This document shows, piece by piece, positions 1 through 6,455 of a stretch of DNA of 7,042 bases. Position numbers and translations under genes: made by a program. The notes under the pieces are model-generated. The model worked only from the letters and a program-made list of their open reading frames with translations, was not told the DNA's origin and searched no databases. The DNA comes from Patescibacteria group bacterium (GTDB taxonomy: Bacteria; Patescibacteriota; Patescibacteriia; UBA2591; PGYQ01), in NCBI GenBank assembly GCA_020061725.1, contig JAGUXS010000045.1, forward strand, positions 1 to 7,042. Reading direction: 5' to 3'. Position 1 is the stretch's first letter. Each line of letters opens with the position of its first letter.

Positions 1-24
1 CAACAGATAAATTTATTGATTATT

Positions 25-53
25 TAAATAATACCTTGAAAAGGTATTATTTA
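25..53. terminator. Perfect 13-bp hairpin, probable bidirectional terminator
   Basis: The left arm TAAATAATACCTT (25-37) pairs perfectly with AAGGTATTATTTA (41-53) around a GAA loop. The stem is AT-rich at its base and is U-rich on both sides, so it could end transcripts on either strand. No gene can be seen before it in the window, so which transcript it ends is unknown. Its outer bases AATACC/GGTATT match the outer arms of the palindromes at 5730-5829 and 6777-6875, so it may be a short or decayed relative of them. Confidence 0.55.
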
Positions 54-71
54 TTGAGACTCAAATAAAAG

Positions 72-99
72 TTCATTGTTAGAATGTGAGATGTATATT
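72..99 (+). promoter_or_regulatory. Weak candidate promoter for the tRNA
   Basis: TTCATT (72-77) and TATATT (94-99) are separated by 16 bp, a sigma70-like arrangement. It would start transcription near 106, about 57 nt before the tRNA. In DNA this AT-rich such matches arise by chance, so this is only a candidate. Confidence 0.22.
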
Positions 100-162
100 C
101 AGAATTATGAATTATTGAGATAAAATAAAAATACGATATCTCTTAATTCTTAATTCACATTT

Positions 163-239
163 GGGCAATTAGCTCAGTTGGTTAGAGCGTCTCGGTGACA
201 TCGAGAAGGTCAAAGGTTCAAATCCTTTATTGCCCACCA
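163..239 (+). tRNA. tRNA-Val (anticodon GAC) with encoded CCA
   Basis: A full cloverleaf can be folded by eye. The acceptor stem GGGCAAT (163-169) pairs with ATTGCCC; the D stem is GCTC/GAGC with a GG-containing loop; the anticodon stem TCTCG/CGAGA encloses the loop GTGACAT, giving anticodon GAC (Val, reading GUC and GUU). The T arm AAAGG-TTCAAAT-CCTTT carries the standard TTC. The discriminator base is A236 and the terminal CCA is encoded at 237-239, so the nucleotidyltransferase gene in this window would not be needed to make this 3' end, only to repair it. No other tRNA adjoins it. Confidence 0.96.
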
Positions 240-442
240 AAAAATTAAAAGTTAAAAGCGCAAAATGAAAAATTATTGTATTCTTCTTCGTTCATAAATT
301 TTTAAATAAATTTATCGCAATAATAACACTTAAATTTTATATTTTGAGATTTACATTTTAATTTTTCTAAAATCTAAAATCTATAATTTTTACTTTTTCA
401 TTTTTACTTTTTAATTTTTTATTACCACTTGATTTTAATTTT

Positions 443-1687
443 ATGATTTTAAAACAAATTGATCCAGAAATTACCGAGGCAATAGAAGGGGAACTTCAGA
501 GACAAAAAAACGGTCTTGTAATGATTCCATCAGAAAATTATGCTTCGGAAGCTGTGTTTATGGCTATGGGTACTCCACTTTCTAATAAATATGCCGAGGG
601 TTATCCAGGCAAACGTTATTATACTGGCAATGAATTTATAGACAAGATTGAAAATTTGGCCATTGAACGAGCAAAAAAACTTTTTAATGCTGAACACGCC
701 AATGTTCAACCTAATGCTGGTTCTGGCGCTAACATGGCAATTTATTTTGCTATGCTCAAATTTGGCGATAAGGTTATGGGATTAAAACTTGATCAAGGGG
801 GACATTTAACTCATGGACATCCAGTAAATTTTTCCGGTCAACTTTATAATTTTATTCAATATGGCGTTAATAAAAAAACTGAATTAATTGATATGAATGA
901 AGTGCGTGAAATAGCCTTAAGAGAAAAACCAAAAATGATTGTAACTGGCGCTACGGCTTATCCTCGAATTTTTGATTTTAAAGCATTTAGAGAAATTTGC
1001 GATGAAGTTGGAGCTTTACTTTTAGCTGATATTTCTCATTTTGTTGGTCTTTGTATTTCAGGCGATCATCCAAAACCATTTCCTTATGCTGATTTTGTAA
1101 TGACTACCACTCATAAAACTTTGCGTGGTCCAAGAAGCGCTATTATTCTTTCTAAAGAACAGTATGCTAAGGCAATTGATAAAGCAATTTTTCCCGGCAC
1201 TCAAGGTGGACCAATGGAACATATTATTGCCGCTAAAGCGGTTTGTTTTAAAGAAGCTTTGGAACCAGAGTTTAAAAAATATGCTCATCAAACAGCGCTC
1301 AATGCTAAAGCGCTAGCTAAAGTTCTATTAGACAAAGGATTGCGACTTGTTTCTGGCGGCACTGATAATCATTTAATATTAATTGATTGTCAACCGCTTA
1401 AAATTACTGGGCGACAAGGTTCAGAGGCGTTGGCCGAATGTGGAATTTATACCAATAGAAATACCATTCCCTATGACACAGGCACAGCCTTTGAGCCAAG
1501 CGGCGTTAGACTCGGCACTCCAGCTTTAACAACTCGCGGAATGAAAGAAGAAGAGATGAAATTAATTGGTGAAATAATTGTGAGTGTTATTAAAAATATT
1601 GGAGATAAAAATATTAAAAAAAATGTTAAAAATAAAATTAAAGAATTAACAAAAAAATATCCTTTATATGAGGGACTATATTATTAA
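443..1687 (+). CDS. glyA: Serine hydroxymethyltransferase (GlyA)
   Basis: Cytosolic PLP enzyme that interconverts serine and glycine while passing a one-carbon unit to tetrahydrofolate, feeding thymidylate, purine and methionine synthesis. At 414 residues it has the normal bacterial length and looks intact. Visible hallmarks are PSENYAS (29-35), the NKYAEGYPGKRYYTG segment (48-62) typical of the substrate/folate site, GGHLTHG (119-125), DISHFVGL (196-203) with the PLP-contacting Asp196 and His199, the PLP Schiff-base Lys225 in TTTHKTLRGPR, and Arg356 in GVRLGTPALTTRG, which binds the substrate carboxylate. The ATG at 443 sits just ahead of the conserved N-terminus but has no Shine-Dalgarno sequence before it. 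The gene ends in TAA inside the 9-bp target duplication of the adjacent MITE, which begins 1 nt after the stop. It appears to be a single-gene unit. Confidence 0.97.
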   Translation: MILKQIDPEITEAIEGELQRQKNGLVMIPSENYASEAVFMAMGTPLSNKYAEGYPGKRYYTGNEFIDKIENLAIERAKKLFNAEHANVQPNAGSGANMAIYFAMLKFGDKVMGLKLDQGGHLTHGHPVNFSGQLYNFIQYGVNKKTELIDMNEVREIALREKPKMIVTGATAYPRIFDFKAFREICDEVGALLLADISHFVGLCISGDHPKPFPYADFVMTTTHKTLRGPRSAIILSKEQYAKAIDKAIFPGTQGGPMEHIIAAKAVCFKEALEPEFKKYAHQTALNAKALAKVLLDKGLRLVSGGTDNHLILIDCQPLKITGRQGSEALAECGIYTNRNTIPYDTGTAFEPSGVRLGTPALTTRGMKEEEMKLIGEIIVSVIKNIGDKNIKKNVKNKIKELTKKYPLYEGLYY

Positions 1688-1688
1688 C
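1680..1688 (+). repeat. Left 9-bp target-site duplication of MITE copy 1
   Basis: ATTATTAAC at 1680-1688 recurs exactly at 1808-1816, and the two copies abut the two ends of the inverted-repeat element. This is the signature of transpositional insertion with a 9-bp staggered cut. The left copy contains the glyA stop codon (1685-1687), so insertion left the protein unchanged. Confidence 0.85.
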
Positions 1689-1807
1689 TAAACTTTGGCA
1701 AATTTTATTAATTTCTCTTAAATAAACCATTTTATTTTAAATAAAAAAGTTATTTTGGCTAAAATAAAGTATTTTATAATATTGTTTAGAATTTTTGCCA
1801 AAGTTTA
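1689..1807. mobile_element. 119-bp MITE-like element, copy 1 (best preserved)
   Basis: The ends are perfect 14-bp inverted repeats, TAAACTTTGGCAAA (1689-1702) and TTTGCCAAAGTTTA (1794-1807), flanked by perfect 9-bp direct repeats (1680-1688 and 1808-1816). The element is far too short to encode a transposase, so it would need one supplied in trans; the parent element is not in the window. Related copies lie at 5426-5547 and about 6434-6523, all in the same orientation. On the minus strand it contains TTGGCA (1796-1801), 17 bp, TATAAA (1773-1778), a good sigma70-like promoter pointing left; here it faces the 3' end of glyA and could give antisense RNA. An ATG lies further downstream on that strand and is conserved in all copies. 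The perfect TSD suggests this is the youngest copy. Confidence 0.85.
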
Positions 1808-1816
1808 ATTATTAAC
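1808..1816 (+). repeat. Right 9-bp target-site duplication of MITE copy 1
   Basis: ATTATTAAC, identical to 1680-1688, directly follows the right terminal inverted repeat of the element. Confidence 0.85.
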
Positions 1817-2011
1817 TTTTAATTCACCAACTAACGAATTTTAGTTTTTAGCTTTACAATTTATTAAATGTAAATTTCAAAATTGTTTAATAATATCAAG
1901 AATGTTAAAGATGATATTGTTAATAAAATATTCAATGCGTCCATTATGATATTGATAAATATTAAACGGCTTGCCATAATTCCAATATTTTATCGGAGTA
2001 TTTTGTTTCTT

Positions 2012-2818
2012 ATGTTTAAAAAAATTTTTAAATTTAAATTAGTTTTTATTGCGATAATAATTATTATTATTCTTATTTTTTTTCATCAAATAAAATTATT
2101 ATCTCCTTTGGAAAATTTTTTCCAAAAAATTTTCCTGCCAATTCAATTAAAAACTTATCAAATAGCTAATGCCATTCGAGAAAAAATGGATTTTTTATCT
2201 TCAAGAAAAAAAATAATAAAAGAAAACAAAAAACTTACACAAAAAATTCAAGAATTAATTATTAAAAAATCGCAATTTGAAGAACTATCTCAAGAAAATG
2301 AAATTTTAAGAAAAGAATTAAATTTTGTTAAAAAAAATAATCTTTCTTTTGTGATCACTCAAATTATTGGAGAAAAAAATGATTCTGGCCTTCAAACTTT
2401 GATTATTAATAAAGGAGAAACTAATGGATTAATAAAGGGCTTGCCCGTGACAATGCAAGGATTTTTAATTGGCAAGATTATTAAAGTAGATAAATATACA
2501 GCTCAAGTTTTGCCAATTATTGAAAACCAAAGTTTGGTCGCAGCTGTTATCCAAAATTATCCAAAAACAAACGGATTAGTTAAAGGAGAATATAATCTAT
2601 CTTTGATTATGGAATTAATTCCTCAAGATATAGAAATCAAAGTTGGAGATTTAGTTATTACTAGCGGACTTGAAAATAATATTCCTCGCGGATTGGTGAT
2701 TGGACAAATAGAAAAAATAATAAATCAATCAGAAGAATTATATCAAAAAGCCCAAATAAATTCTCCGATATCTTTTAAAAGTTTAAATTTTTTAACAGTC
2801 TTATTGCCTTCAAAATAA
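2012..2818 (+). CDS. mreC: Cell shape-determining protein MreC
   Basis: MreC is a bitopic inner-membrane protein of the elongasome that links MreB filaments to the peptidoglycan-synthesis enzymes. From the ATG at 2012 the protein has 268 residues, a usual MreC length: a short basic cytoplasmic start (MFKKIFKFK), one membrane helix at about 10-25 rich in Ile, a lysine/glutamate coiled coil at about 58-105 (KKIIKENKKLTQ onward), then the two-lobed extracytoplasmic beta domain with family-like segments NKGETNGLIKGLPV, GFLIGKI, GLVKGEY and GDLVITSGLENNIPRGLVIG. The frame is open back to a TTG at 1883, which would add 43 residues, but these are unlike MreC and would put extra hydrophobic sequence before the normal N-terminus. 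A TTG at 2003, 4 nt after GGAG (1995-1998), is the other plausible start. No mreB or mreD adjoins it, so it is separated from the usual mreBCD order. Confidence 0.92.
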   Translation: MFKKIFKFKLVFIAIIIIIILIFFHQIKLLSPLENFFQKIFLPIQLKTYQIANAIREKMDFLSSRKKIIKENKKLTQKIQELIIKKSQFEELSQENEILRKELNFVKKNNLSFVITQIIGEKNDSGLQTLIINKGETNGLIKGLPVTMQGFLIGKIIKVDKYTAQVLPIIENQSLVAAVIQNYPKTNGLVKGEYNLSLIMELIPQDIEIKVGDLVITSGLENNIPRGLVIGQIEKIINQSEELYQKAQINSPISFKSLNFLTVLLPSK

Positions 2819-2829
2819 GGCATATAAAC

Positions 2830-2852
2830 TTTCCGAGATTCAACTTCGGAAA
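2830..2852. terminator. Hairpin between the convergent mreC and pseudouridine synthase genes
   Basis: TTTCCGA (2830-2836) pairs with TCGGAAA (2846-2852) around a 9-nt loop. It lies in the short gap between two converging genes, 11 nt after the mreC stop, where a shared terminator is expected. No strong U-run follows on the plus strand, so termination efficiency is doubtful. Confidence 0.4.
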
Positions 2853-2876
2853 AGATTCATTGGAAGATTAAATTTC

Positions 2877-3575
2877 TTAATTCATAATTTTTAATTCATA
2901 ATTCATATTTTCTGGCATTTCTTTTTCAAACTCCATCCATTTATTTTCCAAATCATAAAATCCCAATTTAAAACAATGTAAAAAAATTCTGTCTAATTTT
3001 TTATTTTTTATTTTTCGCGCTAATCCTTTATTTTTATAAATTCTATCTCCTAAAATAGGATGGCCGATAAAATTTAAATGCGCTCTAATTTGATGAGTTC
3101 GGCCTGTTTTAATTTTAACTTTTAATAGCGTGAAATTTAAAAATTTTTTTAAAACTTCGTATTCAGTAATCGCCGATTTGCTTTTATTTTGAGAAAAAAC
3201 CGTCATTTTAATTTTGGATTTTCTTTTTGAAAAACCAATCGCTAAATCTATTACCCCTTTTCTTTCTTTAACGTCTCCATAAACCAACGCATAATATTCT
3301 TTTTTTACTTTGCGTTCTTTAAATTGTTTTTTGAGACAATCAAACGCTTCTTGAGTTTTGGCAATAATCATTAAACCAGAAACATCTTTATCTAAACGAT
3401 GAACAATTCCAGGCCGCAAATTTTTATCATCGCCAACATTTTTAATTTGCGGACAATATTCTATTAAAAAATTAACCAAAGTATTTATTTCTTTAAAAGT
3501 TGTTGGATGAACAATTAATCCACTATGCTTATTGATTATTAAAAAATCTTTATTTTCGTAAATAATATCGAGCAT
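2877..3575 (-). CDS. RluA-family pseudouridine synthase (RluD-like), lacking an S4 domain
   Basis: Isomerises specific uridines to pseudouridine in rRNA or tRNA. The catalytic motif is clear: GIVHRLDKDVSGLMI, with the nucleophile Asp62. The N-terminal strand FLIINKHSGLIVHPT (11-25) matches the family's motif I (usually NKPAGLxVHP; here Lys-His replaces Lys-Pro), and KTGRTHQIRAHL (157-168) followed by GHPILGDRIY (171-180) is the usual uridine-pocket region. At 232 residues it is much shorter than RluD (over 300) and starts directly at the catalytic domain, with no S4 RNA-binding domain. Target position therefore cannot be assigned; RluA-like or RluD-like specificity are both possible. The C-terminal residues MNYELKIMN are encoded by an AATTC-type repeat (about 2877-2905) and look like an acquired tail. 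The ATG at 3575 has no Shine-Dalgarno sequence. It lies 289 nt downstream of cca on the same strand and probably has its own promoter. Confidence 0.93.
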   Translation of the reverse strand: MLDIIYENKDFLIINKHSGLIVHPTTFKEINTLVNFLIEYCPQIKNVGDDKNLRPGIVHRLDKDVSGLMIIAKTQEAFDCLKKQFKERKVKKEYYALVYGDVKERKGVIDLAIGFSKRKSKIKMTVFSQNKSKSAITEYEVLKKFLNFTLLKVKIKTGRTHQIRAHLNFIGHPILGDRIYKNKGLARKIKNKKLDRIFLHCFKLGFYDLENKWMEFEKEMPENMNYELKIMN

Positions 3576-3864
3576 ATAAATATAAAATGTAAAAAATCAA
3601 AATGCAAAATTTAAATCCGATTATCGCTAGTTTTAAAAAACATTAATTTTTTAGCTAATCTTAACCAAAAAAATTTACTACAATAAACACTCTGTTAATT
3701 TTAATTAAAAAATATAATTCCCAGTGAAGGGTTGAGTTTAAAATAGACAAAAATAAATATTTTAAATTTTATGCTGTTTATTTTTTTATTTTTTGCTTTG
3801 CGTTTTACGTTTGTCTAATACTATTTTCCCCTTAATTAGACTTATAATTTGATTTATTTTTAAA
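3576..3864. other. Intergenic gap between cca and the pseudouridine synthase
   Basis: No coding region or RNA gene can be seen here. The only structure is an imperfectly bounded inverted repeat, TAGACAAA (3744-3751) and TTTGTCTA (3810-3817), 74 bp from end to end with a T-rich interior. It has no target duplication and may be chance or a decayed MITE. No convincing promoter for the downstream minus-strand gene was found by eye. Confidence 0.4.
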
Positions 3865-5388
3865 TTAAAAGCTACAAGCTAATTTCTGTTTTAAAAATTT
3901 CCTCGCTTCTTTCTTATTTTTTACTATTCTTCCCAATTGCGCTTCTCTTAAAATTTCTATCAATTTACCGATTTGCGGTCCTGATGAAAGATTAAATTCT
4001 TTCATTATTTCATTTCCATCTAAAATTGATTTTGGTAATTTATTTTTTTCTTTAATTAATTTTTTTAATTCTTCAATTCGTTTAATTATTTTATAAAAAT
4101 TTTTAAAATTCATTTTGCCATTTTTAGGTACAGTGGCCAAAGTATCAATAAAGCTAAGCTTGAGTAAATCTTGACCAGAATATTTTTCATTAAAAAAATA
4201 TTTTTCAATTGTTCTATTTTTCATTTCCTCAATCTCTTGAAAAATTAATAAATGGTTTACAGCCAACCAAACAGCTTTTGCTATTTTAAATTTAATATTA
4301 GAAACGCTAGAAAATTTTAAACGTCGGGAAATTTTTTTAAATAATTTAGCCCCGACTTGATCGTGTCCGTTAAATCGAATTCGATCAACCCCGTCTTTTT
4401 TGGGGGTTTTAATGGTGTAGGGTTTGCCAATATCATGAAAAAGAGTGGCTAAAATTAATTCAATTGAATTTTTTCCTGAACCAAATTGTTTTTTAAATTT
4501 TTTAGAATCTAAATTTAAAAGAGCTAAACGAGTGTGTTGCCAAACATCTCCTTCTGTGTGATATATTTTGGGTTGAGGACATTTTTTCATTTTTAAAATT
4601 TCTGGAATTAAATTTTTAAAAATTCCGCTTTGATCGCAAAGATCAAAAGCTTTTAACGGCGCGCAATAAAAAGATTTTAAAAATTCTTTTGCTATGGTTT
4701 CATAAGGGACTAAACGCTCGCCATTTAAAATGTCATTAATATGTGGCATTAATTTTTTTATCGCTCGCCAAGTTTTTTCTTCAATTTTAAAATTAAATTG
4801 ACAAGCAAATCTAATCCCTCTCAACATCCGAGAATAATCCTCTCTAAATCTTTGTTCTGGATTTCCATTCGCTCTAATAATTTTTTTCCTTAAATCTCCT
4901 TGCCCATTAAAAGGATCAATTACCTTTTTAATTTTAAATTCTGAATTCTGAATTTTAAATTCAAATGCCATTGCATTGATTGTAAAATCTCGACGACTTA
5001 AATCTTCTTCGATCGAAAGATTCAAATCTGATTGAATATTAAAATCTGTTCGCGCTCCAGAACCGCCAGAATATTCAGTTCGCGGCAAAGCAATATCCCA
5101 TGAATTTTTTTCTTTTTTTATAAGAGTTCGCGGAAGAAATTTAAAAACACCAAATTGTTTCCCGACTAAATTTACTTTGCCTAATTTATTTAAAAAATTT
5201 TCTAATTTTTTAACATCCACTTTTCTAATTAAAAAATCATAATCCATTTGCCCCGTTTGTTTTAAAAGAATGTCTATCACGGTTCCACCAACTAAAAAAA
5301 CTTCCGCCCATGGAAATTCTTTTAATATTTTTTTAACAAAATTAATTATTTCTTTTTTATATTTAATTTTTTGAAAATCTATTTTCAT
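3865..5388 (-). CDS. cca: CCA tRNA nucleotidyltransferase / poly(A) polymerase family with HD domain
   Basis: Class II nucleotidyltransferase that adds or repairs the 3' CCA of tRNA in the cytosol. The head domain (about 25-145) shows FLVGGTVIDILL followed by DYD (Asp49 and Asp51, the metal-binding pair) and RRDFTINAMAF (132-142). The neck has IDPFNGQGDL (157-166), RANGNPEQRFREDYSRMLRGIRFA (172-195), which matches the nucleotide-selecting region. A C-terminal HD-type domain shows HT (285-286), LFHDIGKP (316-323) and GHD (341-343). The length of 507 residues fits HD-containing members. An oddity is Ile38 where the family normally has Arg in GGxVRD. Residues about 144-154 (EFKIQNSEFKI) come from a 21-bp in-frame repeat. 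The start at 5388 lacks a Shine-Dalgarno sequence. About 125 nt upstream lies a MITE-borne promoter (5513-5541) pointing at the gene. Because tRNA-Val here encodes CCA, repair may be its main job; a poly(A) polymerase role cannot be excluded. Confidence 0.93.
   Translation of the reverse strand: MKIDFQKIKYKKEIINFVKKILKEFPWAEVFLVGGTVIDILLKQTGQMDYDFLIRKVDVKKLENFLNKLGKVNLVGKQFGVFKFLPRTLIKKEKNSWDIALPRTEYSGGSGARTDFNIQSDLNLSIEEDLSRRDFTINAMAFEFKIQNSEFKIKKVIDPFNGQGDLRKKIIRANGNPEQRFREDYSRMLRGIRFACQFNFKIEEKTWRAIKKLMPHINDILNGERLVPYETIAKEFLKSFYCAPLKAFDLCDQSGIFKNLIPEILKMKKCPQPKIYHTEGDVWQHTRLALLNLDSKKFKKQFGSGKNSIELILATLFHDIGKPYTIKTPKKDGVDRIRFNGHDQVGAKLFKKISRRLKFSSVSNIKFKIAKAVWLAVNHLLIFQEIEEMKNRTIEKYFFNEKYSGQDLLKLSFIDTLATVPKNGKMNFKNFYKIIKRIEELKKLIKEKNKLPKSILDGNEIMKEFNLSSGPQIGKLIEILREAQLGRIVKNKKEARKFLKQKLACSF
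4930..4962. repeat. 21-bp direct repeat of AATTC type inside cca
   Basis: AATTTTAAATTC occurs at 4930-4941 and again at 4951-4962, a period of 21 bp that keeps the reading frame and encodes EFKIQNS then EFKIKKV. The in-between CTGAATTCTG is the same AATTC-style motif seen outside genes at about 142-158 and 2877-2905. It sits between the RRDFTINAMAF and IDPFNGQGDL motifs, where a surface loop would tolerate added residues. Confidence 0.7.
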
Positions 5389-5425
5389 TAAAATGAAAAA
5401 TAAAAATAAACACTAAATTATTTTC

Positions 5426-5547
5426 TAAACTTTAGCAAAAGTTATTAATTTCTTTTAAATAAGCCATTTTTATTTTTTAAATAAAAAAATTATTTTGGCT
5501 AAAATAAAGGATTTTATAATATTGTTTAAAATTTTTGCCAAAAATTA
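5426..5547. mobile_element. MITE-like element, copy 2 (about 122 bp)
   Basis: It aligns over its whole length with the element at 1689-1807. The left end TAAACTTTAGCAAA (5426-5439) differs by one base from copy 1, and the right end TTTGCCAAAAATTA (5534-5547) by two. The flanks ATTATTTTC (5417-5425) and GTTATTTTT (5548-5556) match at 7 of 9 positions, consistent with an older, decayed 9-bp target duplication. It lies 37 bp before the start of cca and contributes most of that gene's upstream region. Confidence 0.8.
5513..5541 (-). promoter_or_regulatory. MITE-borne sigma70-like promoter facing cca
   Basis: On the minus strand TTGGCA (5536-5541) and TATAAA (5513-5518) are separated by exactly 17 bp. 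Predicted transcription start is near 5506, giving a leader of roughly 118 nt to the cca ATG at 5388. The same boxes and spacing recur in the other two MITE copies, which argues that they are part of the element and not chance. Confidence 0.55.
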
Positions 5548-5729
5548 GTTATTTTTTATCTTTTATTGTTTTTATTTTAACAGATTTAGTTATATATGCA
5601 AGATATGCCAATTTTCACCTTGCCCCTCAACTAATAATTCACTTATTCTCATAATGTCACTTATTTTAATTCACAGACATTTTAATTTTTAAATCTTTAT
5701 TTGTAATTTTTATATTTTGTTTAAATCTC
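5548..5729. other. Intergenic stretch with no recognised feature
   Basis: This is AT-rich, non-coding sequence between MITE copy 2 and the first palindrome pair. TCACTTATT occurs twice 18 bp apart (5639-5647 and 5657-5665), which may be chance. No gene, RNA or convincing promoter was seen. Confidence 0.4.
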
Positions 5730-5770
5730 AATACCATCTTTTAGGACGCCTCGTCTCAAAATGTAGTATT
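5730..5770. repeat. Palindromic repeat A (pair 1)
   Basis: The 41-nt near-palindrome runs from AATACCATC to GTAGTATT, with the core TTTTAGGACG-CC-TCGTC. The arms pair with a few mismatches, and a T-rich run follows on the plus strand. It forms a tandem pair with 5789-5829 at a period of 59 nt, and shares its plan with 6777-6816 and 6836-6875. Confidence 0.8.
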
Positions 5771-5788
5771 ATTTTTATATTTTATTTC

Positions 5789-5829
5789 AATACCATCTTT
5801 TATGACGCCTCGTCCTAAAATGTAGTATT
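5789..5829. repeat. Palindromic repeat B (pair 1), likely terminator of the PaaX-like gene
   Basis: This 41-nt near-palindrome is almost identical to repeat A and 59 nt downstream of it, with the core GACGCCTCGTCC. It ends 11 nt short of the final stop codon (5841-5843) of the minus-strand PaaX-like reading frame. As RNA from either strand it would fold into a long hairpin next to a U-run, so transcription termination is a natural role. Confidence 0.8.
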
Positions 5830-5840
5830 ATTTTTTTTGT

Positions 5841-6455
5841 TTAAATTTCTTCGATTAAAAATAATTTAACATACGAGTCAAGCGAATACCTACGAATAAT
5901 CTCTTCTGTTTCTTTTAAAACATCGTATGGAGAAACTCAAATACTTTTTTGAAGTATCTTATATTCTAAAATTTGAAGATTCTGTCGAAGTAAATTTCTT
6001 AAATTTCGTTTTTCCTCGGGAATATCAAAAATTATCATTTGCCATTTTCCATCCAATCTTTTCTTTTTTTTAAATGTTTTAAATTTTATTTTCAAAACCC
6101 TATCAATCCCCTTTTTAGCAAGAAGAACTCCTTGTTTTTGTTCTAAATTTTTAATCTTTATGTATCCTTTCTTTTTTAAATAATAAACTAGTCGATTAAA
6201 TTGTTGTCTTTCTTTTTTTCTTTCACAATCTCGTTTTAACTTATAAAATTCCGGACAACAAACTTCCTCCATTGTTCGAGGAGGAAGAAATAAACCAACA
6301 GTTTTATCTATCTTTTCTATAAAATCATATAAATCTAAAAGAAATTTATCTGTAATTGGTAATTTCATATTAAAATAAGTGATAGTATATTTTGCGACGT
6401 CTTGCCTAAAGACATACACCATCACAAAAAATAGTATTAAAATTAAATAAACCAT
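5841..6455 (-). pseudogene. PaaX/Cas2-fold family protein interrupted by an in-frame TGA
   Basis: The first 172 codons (6455 to 5940) are open, then TGA (5937-5939), then 31 more sense codons to TAA at 5841. The join reads LQKSI-stop-VSPYD; this patescibacterial family has Trp at that point (LQKSxWV.PYD), so one TGG-to-TGA change explains the break. Visible parts are a hydrophobic N-terminus (1-16), a winged-helix-like segment (about 82-121, QQFNRLVYYLKKKGYIKI), and a ferredoxin-like Cas2/PaaX C-terminal domain starting at KWQMIIFDIPEEKR (137-150). The domain is shared by PaaX-type regulators and Cas2, and relatives are often labelled Cas2, but no cas gene or CRISPR array is present, so an adaptation role is unsupported. 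Trp138 uses TGG, arguing against general recoding. The start ATG and promoter lie inside MITE copy 3, so the original N-terminus may be lost. It may be a recent pseudogene, a readthrough product, or a 172-residue truncated protein. Confidence 0.8.
5937..5939 (-). other. In-frame TGA at the conserved Trp position
   Basis: This single stop codon separates two parts of one reading frame. The sequence after it (VSPYDVLKETEEIIRRY and onward to EEI) continues the domain without a frame change, so the lesion is a point nonsense change and not an indel. Confidence 0.8.

Noticed and set aside
1058..1291. 77-residue minus-strand frame inside glyA
   Set aside because: It lies entirely opposite a well-conserved, intact gene and has no recognisable motif.
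1125..1316. 63-residue plus-strand frame inside glyA
   Set aside because: It is an out-of-frame shadow of glyA codons.
1835..1895. Promoter for mreC around TTTACA/TGTAAA
   Set aside because: The hexamers form a small inverted repeat but no acceptable -35/-10 spacing leads to the 2012 start.
1883..2011. TTG at 1883 as the true start of mreC, giving 311 residues
   Set aside because: The added 43 residues do not resemble an MreC N-terminus and would precede the usual basic start and membrane helix; ATG at 2012 gives a typical length. TTG at 2003 after GGAG remains possible.
5937..5939. Genetic code 25 (TGA = Gly, as in Gracilibacteria/Absconditabacteria)
   Set aside because: glyA, mreC, the pseudouridine synthase and cca run full length with no internal TGA, and the affected position calls for Trp, not Gly.
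5841..6455. Functional CRISPR adaptation Cas2
   Set aside because: There is no Cas1, no array and no other cas gene in the window, and the winged-helix-like N-terminal part fits the PaaX-like family better than stand-alone Cas2.
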